DNA of 22,312 nucleotides, from assembly GCA_937894165.1 (NCBI GenBank), contig CALCSX010000292.1, positions 1 to 22,312 on the forward strand. Reading direction: 5' to 3'. A model generated the notes under the pieces. The model was not told the DNA's origin. It did not search any database and worked only from the letters and a program-made list of their open reading frames with translations. The stretch is from an uncultured Saprospiraceae bacterium. GTDB lineage: Bacteria > Bacteroidota > Bacteroidia > Chitinophagales > Saprospiraceae. This document shows positions 18,699 through 22,312 of the stretch, one piece after another. The position numbers and the translations under genes were made by a program. How positions within the stretch are numbered: the stretch's first letter is position 1; the number at the start of each line of letters is the position of its first letter.

Positions 18699-20495
18699 GT
18701 GAAGTATCTCAAATATCTCAATAAATATTTCTTTAAGTACAAATATCTTCTCCTTTTTGGACTGATCTTCGTAATTCTATCTAATTTTTTCAGAGTACTT
18801 CAACCAAGATGGATTAGGGATGCAATGGATCTGGTCATAGCCAATCTCGAAACCTATCAGATGCTTAAAAATTACGAGGTTCGCTCGGAGTTGTACGACG
18901 CATTATCTGTCCAAGTGCTTTACTTTGGCCTGGCTGTTTTGATAGCCGCATTGTTAATGGGTATTTTTATGTACTATATGAGGCAGACCATTATTGTGAT
19001 GTCTCGGCTTATCGAATACGATATGAGAAAGGAGATTTTTGCCCATTATGAGAAATTGGATCAAGGCTTCTACAGAAGGAATTCTACCGGTGACATGATG
19101 GCAAGAATTACAGAGGATGTTTCTAAAGTTCGAATGTACTTAGGTCCGGGAATTCTATATGCCATCAATTTGATTTTTCTTTTTGTATTTGTTATTTGGT
19201 CAATGTTAAGTGTCAATGTGACTTTGACATTATATAGCTTGCTGCCCCTTCCTCTGCTTTCAATAGCCATTTATTTTGTGTCCATGATCATTAATAAAAG
19301 GAGTGAGAGAATTCAGCATCAACTTTCCTTCCTCAATACAATTGCTCAGGAAGTTTATTCCGGCATTAGGGTGGTAAAATCCTATGTTCAGGAGAAAAAT
19401 ATGACCAAATGGTTCGCCACTGAAAGTGACAACTATTTAAAAAAGTCTATGGCTTTGATAAAGGTGGAATCATTGTTCTTCCCGGTGATGCTTCTCATTA
19501 TTGGGGCTTCCACAATTATAACTATTTTTATCGGAGGGATTCAAGTCTCTCGTGGTCAAATCACCCCCGGTAATATAGCCGAATTCGTTATTTATGTCAA
19601 CATGCTTACCTGGCCTGTTACTTCAATCGGTTGGGTGGCTTCATTGATACAACGTGCAGCGGCCTCTCAGCAAAGGATTTTAGAATTTCTCCACGAAGAG
19701 CCAAAAATTACAAATTCCGGTAGCTATAAGCCGGAAGAGTTCGGTGACATTGAGTTTAGAAATGTGACATTCGTCTATCCGGATACCGGGATAACAGCCT
19801 TGAAAAATGTTAGTTTGACCATCAAACAAGGGGAGAAGGTGATGATTCTAGGCCGTACAGGCTCAGGAAAGACTACAATTATTGATTTAATGACCCGACT
19901 TTTCGACCCTTCAGAAGGTGAGATATTGGTGGGTGGACGAAATCTTAAAGAATATGATTTGGAATATTTAAGAGACAAAATGGGCTATGTGCCACAAGAT
20001 GTCTTTCTTTTCTCCGATTCCATTGCCAATAATGTTGCCTTCGGAAATATAGAATTATCTCAGGATTTGATTGAAGTCCAAACGAGAAATGCCTCCGTTT
20101 ACGAGGATATCATTAAACTGCCCAATAAATTCGAGACAATGATAGGGGAGCGGGGAGTTTCACTTTCAGGCGGACAAAAGCAGCGATTATCCATAGCCCG
20201 TGCTTTTGCTAAAGATCCTGAAATACTACTTCTTGATGATAGCCTTTCAGCAGTGGATACGAATACTGAACAAAATGTCCTGGAATATTTTGAAAAAGCT
20301 TTCTCAGGTAAGACTGTGATCGTCGTTACACATAGGATTTATAATCTTTTGGAATTCGATAAAATAATCGTGCTTGAGAAAGGAGAGGTGGTCGAAATGG
20401 GTACACATAAAGACCTGATTAATGATCCCAAATACTACTCAAAGGTATTTAATCAGCAAAAAATTGAGGATAGCGGAATAAAATCTTCTATTTAA
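18699..20495 (+). CDS. ABC exporter half-transporter (MsbA-like permease-ATPase fusion)
   Basis: The protein is 598 residues long from GTG 18699. A TTG at 18663 would add 12 residues, but the GTG form, starting MKYLKYLNKYFFKYKY, fits the usual positively charged N-terminus of relatives. The N-terminal half (about 15-310) carries about six transmembrane helices of an exporter fold. The ATPase half has Walker A GRTGSGKTT (385-393), signature LSGGQ (489-493), Walker B ILLLDD with D513-D514, and H-loop His545. SLSAVDT follows Walker B as usual. It would work as a homodimer, or with a partner not present here, exporting a lipid, peptide or drug; the substrate cannot be told from the motifs. It is divergent from fbp. 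Confidence 0.92.
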   Translation: MKYLKYLNKYFFKYKYLLLFGLIFVILSNFFRVLQPRWIRDAMDLVIANLETYQMLKNYEVRSELYDALSVQVLYFGLAVLIAALLMGIFMYYMRQTIIVMSRLIEYDMRKEIFAHYEKLDQGFYRRNSTGDMMARITEDVSKVRMYLGPGILYAINLIFLFVFVIWSMLSVNVTLTLYSLLPLPLLSIAIYFVSMIINKRSERIQHQLSFLNTIAQEVYSGIRVVKSYVQEKNMTKWFATESDNYLKKSMALIKVESLFFPVMLLIIGASTIITIFIGGIQVSRGQITPGNIAEFVIYVNMLTWPVTSIGWVASLIQRAAASQQRILEFLHEEPKITNSGSYKPEEFGDIEFRNVTFVYPDTGITALKNVSLTIKQGEKVMILGRTGSGKTTIIDLMTRLFDPSEGEILVGGRNLKEYDLEYLRDKMGYVPQDVFLFSDSIANNVAFGNIELSQDLIEVQTRNASVYEDIIKLPNKFETMIGERGVSLSGGQKQRLSIARAFAKDPEILLLDDSLSAVDTNTEQNVLEYFEKAFSGKTVIVVTHRIYNLLEFDKIIVLEKGEVVEMGTHKDLINDPKYYSKVFNQQKIEDSGIKSSI

Positions 20496-20519
20496 TTACC
20501 TAAGTATGACTTCAATTTC

Positions 20520-20527
20520 TAAATTTG
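20520..20527 (+). promoter_or_regulatory. Bacteroidota-type -7 promoter box before the PUR-domain gene
   Basis: TAAATTTG is an exact TAnnTTTG match, 41 bases before the GTG start at 20569 and 24 bases after the transporter stop. The -33 region has only a weak TTTA. It suggests the small gene is transcribed on its own. Confidence 0.5.
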
Positions 20528-20568
20528 TAGTCAGTATATTCAATTTAAATTAAAATAAACAACGAGGC

Positions 20569-20931
20569 GTGGACAACGGAAGCAACAACAAGAAATTCGA
20601 AAGCGTTTTTTCCAATAAGGTAAAAGCTGGGAAAAGAAGAACTTACTTCTTTGACGTGAAACAAACTAAAGGTGAGGATTATTATGTGACTCTTACTGAA
20701 AGTACAAGAAGATTTGAAGGAGATGGCTATGAAAGACATAAAATATTCTTGTACAAAGAAGATTTTAATCGCTTCCTCGAAGGTCTTCAAGAGACAATTG
20801 ATCATGTAAAAAATGATCTTATGCCGGATTATGATTACAACGAATTCGCTGATAGATATGAAAACGATGACTATGAAGAAGGTCAGAAACAATCTTCTTC
20901 GAATGGTTTGGATGAAGATATTTCATGGTAA
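20569..20931 (+). CDS. DUF3276 / PUR-domain nucleic-acid-binding protein
   Basis: This 120-residue protein starts at GTG 20569, with a short AGG just upstream. Residues about 14-82 form a single PUR-alpha-like repeat: FSNKVKAGKRRTYFFDVKQT, then YYVTLTES, then HKIFLYKEDFNRFLEGL. The rest is acidic and probably disordered (many D and E, ending DEDISW). PUR repeats fold as a beta-sheet plus helix and bind single-stranded DNA or RNA as dimers. Small proteins of this kind (DUF3276, PurA-like) are widespread in Bacteroidota and Borrelia, where the relative EbfC-independent regulator BpuR/PUR binds RNA and DNA. The target here is unknown. It has its own promoter box and a strong terminator, so it is probably monocistronic. 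Confidence 0.85.
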   Translation: MDNGSNNKKFESVFSNKVKAGKRRTYFFDVKQTKGEDYYVTLTESTRRFEGDGYERHKIFLYKEDFNRFLEGLQETIDHVKNDLMPDYDYNEFADRYENDDYEEGQKQSSSNGLDEDISW

Positions 20932-20937
20932 AATGAT

Positions 20938-20967
20938 AAAAGGTTGCAGCGATGCAACTTTTTTTTT
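20938..20967 (+). terminator. Rho-independent terminator of the PUR-domain gene
   Basis: A 7-bp stem (20942-20948 with 20953-20959, core GTTGCA/TGCAAC, including one G-T pair) closes a GCGA loop. It can extend through flanking A and T bases and runs into nine T. It starts 10 bases after the stop of the PUR-domain gene. Confidence 0.88.
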
Positions 20968-21066
20968 AGCAATTACTCCCCTTAGAGCTTATCTTTCCCT
21001 CGATTATTGCTCTACAACATTACTCTAAATAGACAACCGTTTAGCGCTAATTATATTTTGTTAATT

Positions 21067-21208
21067 CCCCAGCAATAGATTTAGGAAGTAAAACCCCGCA
21101 TGAGCAATATGGAGGGCAGTCTGAAAGACTGGTGCCGTCGGAGGCACGAAGACGGTACGAAACCCCGTAATTCTGCGACCCCGATTTAGACTTTTTACAA
21201 AAAGTTTT
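21067..21208 (+). ncRNA. Candidate structured RNA or leader of unknown class
   Basis: This G+C-rich block stands out in an otherwise AT-rich 396-bp gap. Foldable parts are CAGTCT/AGACTG (21117-21122 and 21126-21131) and directly next to it GTGCCGTC/GACGGTAC (21132-21139 and 21151-21158, one G-U pair). A competing hairpin GTGCC/GGCAC (21132-21136 and 21143-21147) uses the same bases, so two exclusive folds exist. The octamer AAACCCCG occurs twice (21091-21098, 21160-21167). A weak AT hairpin ACTTTT/AAAAGT (21190-21205) followed by TTT may end it. An imperfect promoter box (TATATTTTG, 21052-21060) precedes it. No start codon with a sensible frame covers it. The boundaries are estimates. It could be a free small RNA or a leader of the downstream meaB. 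I do not recognise the consensus of a known riboswitch, 6S, SRP, RNase P or tmRNA. Confidence 0.45.
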
Positions 21209-21232
21209 AATTCTGTCTTTTATTTACATTGG

Positions 21233-21266
21233 TTGTTTAAACAAATGAAATAGAGGGGGCATGCCC
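21233..21266. repeat. Two perfect palindromes upstream of meaB
   Basis: TTGTTTAAACAA (21233-21244) and GGGCATGCCC (21257-21266) are both perfectly self-complementary and lie 12 bases apart, about 100-130 bases before the meaB start. They could be protein-binding sites, but no known operator is recognised. Confidence 0.35.
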
Positions 21267-21363
21267 AAAGAAAAAACATTATAATTTACGTTAATGCAGC
21301 TATTTTCTTAAACATAATAAAGAGAAAAAACCTTTCCCAATAGTTTGGCAGTATTTAAAGGAT

Positions 21364-22312
21364 ATGGATAAGGAAATAAGAAGGCTGGAATTAATAAGGA
21401 GGTTGAAGAAAAAGAGCCTAAGCCTTGAAGATTATATTTCGGGGATAAAATCCGGCAATGTGATAATTCTTTCAAAAGCAATAACCTTATTAGAAAGTAA
21501 GAGACCGGAGGATCAGGATCTGGCGGAGGAATTGCTGCGATGTCTGCCTACTATTAATCTACAATCCAAGAGAATTGGCATATCAGGTGCACCCGGGGCG
21601 GGTAAAAGTAGTATAATCGAAAAACTGGGACTTCATTACCATTCAAAAGAGAAGAAAATAGCTATTCTGACCATAGATCCGAGTAGCAGAATTAGTGGGG
21701 GCAGTATTTTAGGTGATAAGACGAGGATGGATCAATTGTCTCGTAAAGACAATGTGTACATTAGACCGACTGCGAGTGGTTCGACCTTGGGGGGGGTAGG
21801 TGATAAAACCAGAGAAACCATTCAGCTTTGTGAGGCGGCCGGCTATGATACTATTTTCATCGAAACGGTAGGCGTAGGGCAATCCGAGATAGCTGTTCAT
21901 TCTATGACGGATATGTTCATATTGGTAATGCTGCCGGGTGCGGGGGATGAATTACAGGGCATTAAAAAAGGTATTGTAGAAATAGCTGACCTCATTGCTA
22001 TCAACAAATCGGATATGGTAGATAAATCTTTGGTAGCACAAACAGCTAGGGAATATAAAAATGCACTTCATATTTTGCAACGACGTGAAGATGGTTGGAG
22101 TCCTTTCGTGGTGAATTGTTCAGCAATCGCTACTAATGGGATTGATGATCTTATTGACGCAATTGATCAATATTTTAAATATCAATGCGAGGAAGAAAGG
22201 TTGCAAAAGAAGAGAGCCGATCAGAGTTTGCAATATTTCCAAGAGTCAGTAGAAGCGAAAATAGATTACTTCCTGAAGTATGATTCGTCGTTTAGAAAAT
22301 TATTTGTTGACT
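21364..22312 (+). CDS. meaB: Methylmalonyl-CoA mutase-associated GTPase MeaB (3' end cut by window)
   Basis: 316 codons are visible from ATG 21364; relatives are usually about 320-340 residues, so only the C-terminal end is missing. Motifs are a P-loop GAPGAGKSS (75-83), TIDPSSRISGGSILGDKTRM (103-122), ETVGVGQSE (167-175, switch region with the base-III-type metal site) and NKSD (214-217, guanine specificity). The C-terminal helices begin the dimerisation arm. MeaB is a G3E-type P-loop GTPase that gates adenosylcobalamin delivery to methylmalonyl-CoA mutase and protects that enzyme from inactivation. The mutase genes are not in the window. It is preceded by a long leader with foldable sequence. 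Confidence 0.93.
   Translation, partial: MDKEIRRLELIRRLKKKSLSLEDYISGIKSGNVIILSKAITLLESKRPEDQDLAEELLRCLPTINLQSKRIGISGAPGAGKSSIIEKLGLHYHSKEKKIAILTIDPSSRISGGSILGDKTRMDQLSRKDNVYIRPTASGSTLGGVGDKTRETIQLCEAAGYDTIFIETVGVGQSEIAVHSMTDMFILVMLPGAGDELQGIKKGIVEIADLIAINKSDMVDKSLVAQTAREYKNALHILQRREDGWSPFVVNCSAIATNGIDDLIDAIDQYFKYQCEEERLQKKRADQSLQYFQESVEAKIDYFLKYDSSFRKLFVD

Noticed and set aside
20813..21028. Small plus-strand frame across the end of the PUR-domain gene
   Set aside because: It overlaps the real gene in another frame and runs through its terminator, with no protein-like features.
21067..21208. Cobalamin, SAM, TPP, glycine or FMN riboswitch; SRP, RNase P, 6S or tmRNA
   Set aside because: None of the conserved sequence boxes I know for these families is present. 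Only local hairpins can be supported.

Overview
The window looks like a chromosomal piece of a Bacteroidota (Bacteroidetes) bacterium. Supporting signs are low G+C, start sites mostly without Shine-Dalgarno sequences, two perfect TAnnTTTG (-7 type) promoter boxes, a DUF3276/PUR-domain protein typical of this phylum, a ComEC that lacks the usual C-terminal metallo-beta-lactamase domain, and a MeaB-type GTPase. The genus cannot be read from the sequence.

Region 1 (1-9139) is accessory and very AT-rich. Two genes lie on the + strand with one base between them: a 1006-residue protein without a recognisable enzyme motif and a 1969-residue superfamily 2 helicase with several Cys clusters and a C-terminal DUF1998-type zinc region. 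Gene order, sizes and motifs match a type III Druantia anti-phage system (druH-druE). That identification comes from memory of the family, not from a search. At the left edge, a minus-strand reading frame without a start codon may be a remnant of an older gene. To the right, about 500 bp without a gene separates the module from the next operon.

Region 2 (9657-12216) holds a secreted serine beta-lactamase-like hydrolase, a Crp/Fnr-family regulator and an NAD(P)H-dependent flavin oxidoreductase, all on the + strand. The oxidoreductase has its own likely promoter.

Region 3 (12302-22312) is housekeeping. It contains glutamine-dependent NAD+ synthetase (nadE); a DNA-uptake pair consisting of ComEC and a membrane-anchored protein with four helix-hairpin-helix units; fructose-1,6-bisphosphatase class 1 (fbp, minus strand, convergent with the DNA-uptake pair); an ABC exporter half-transporter; a PUR-domain nucleic-acid-binding protein with a strong terminator; a GC-rich segment that can fold and may be a small RNA or leader; and the 5' 316 codons of meaB, cut by the window end.

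The most notable system is the Druantia III-like pair. The item most likely to be undescribed is the structured segment at about 21067-21208.
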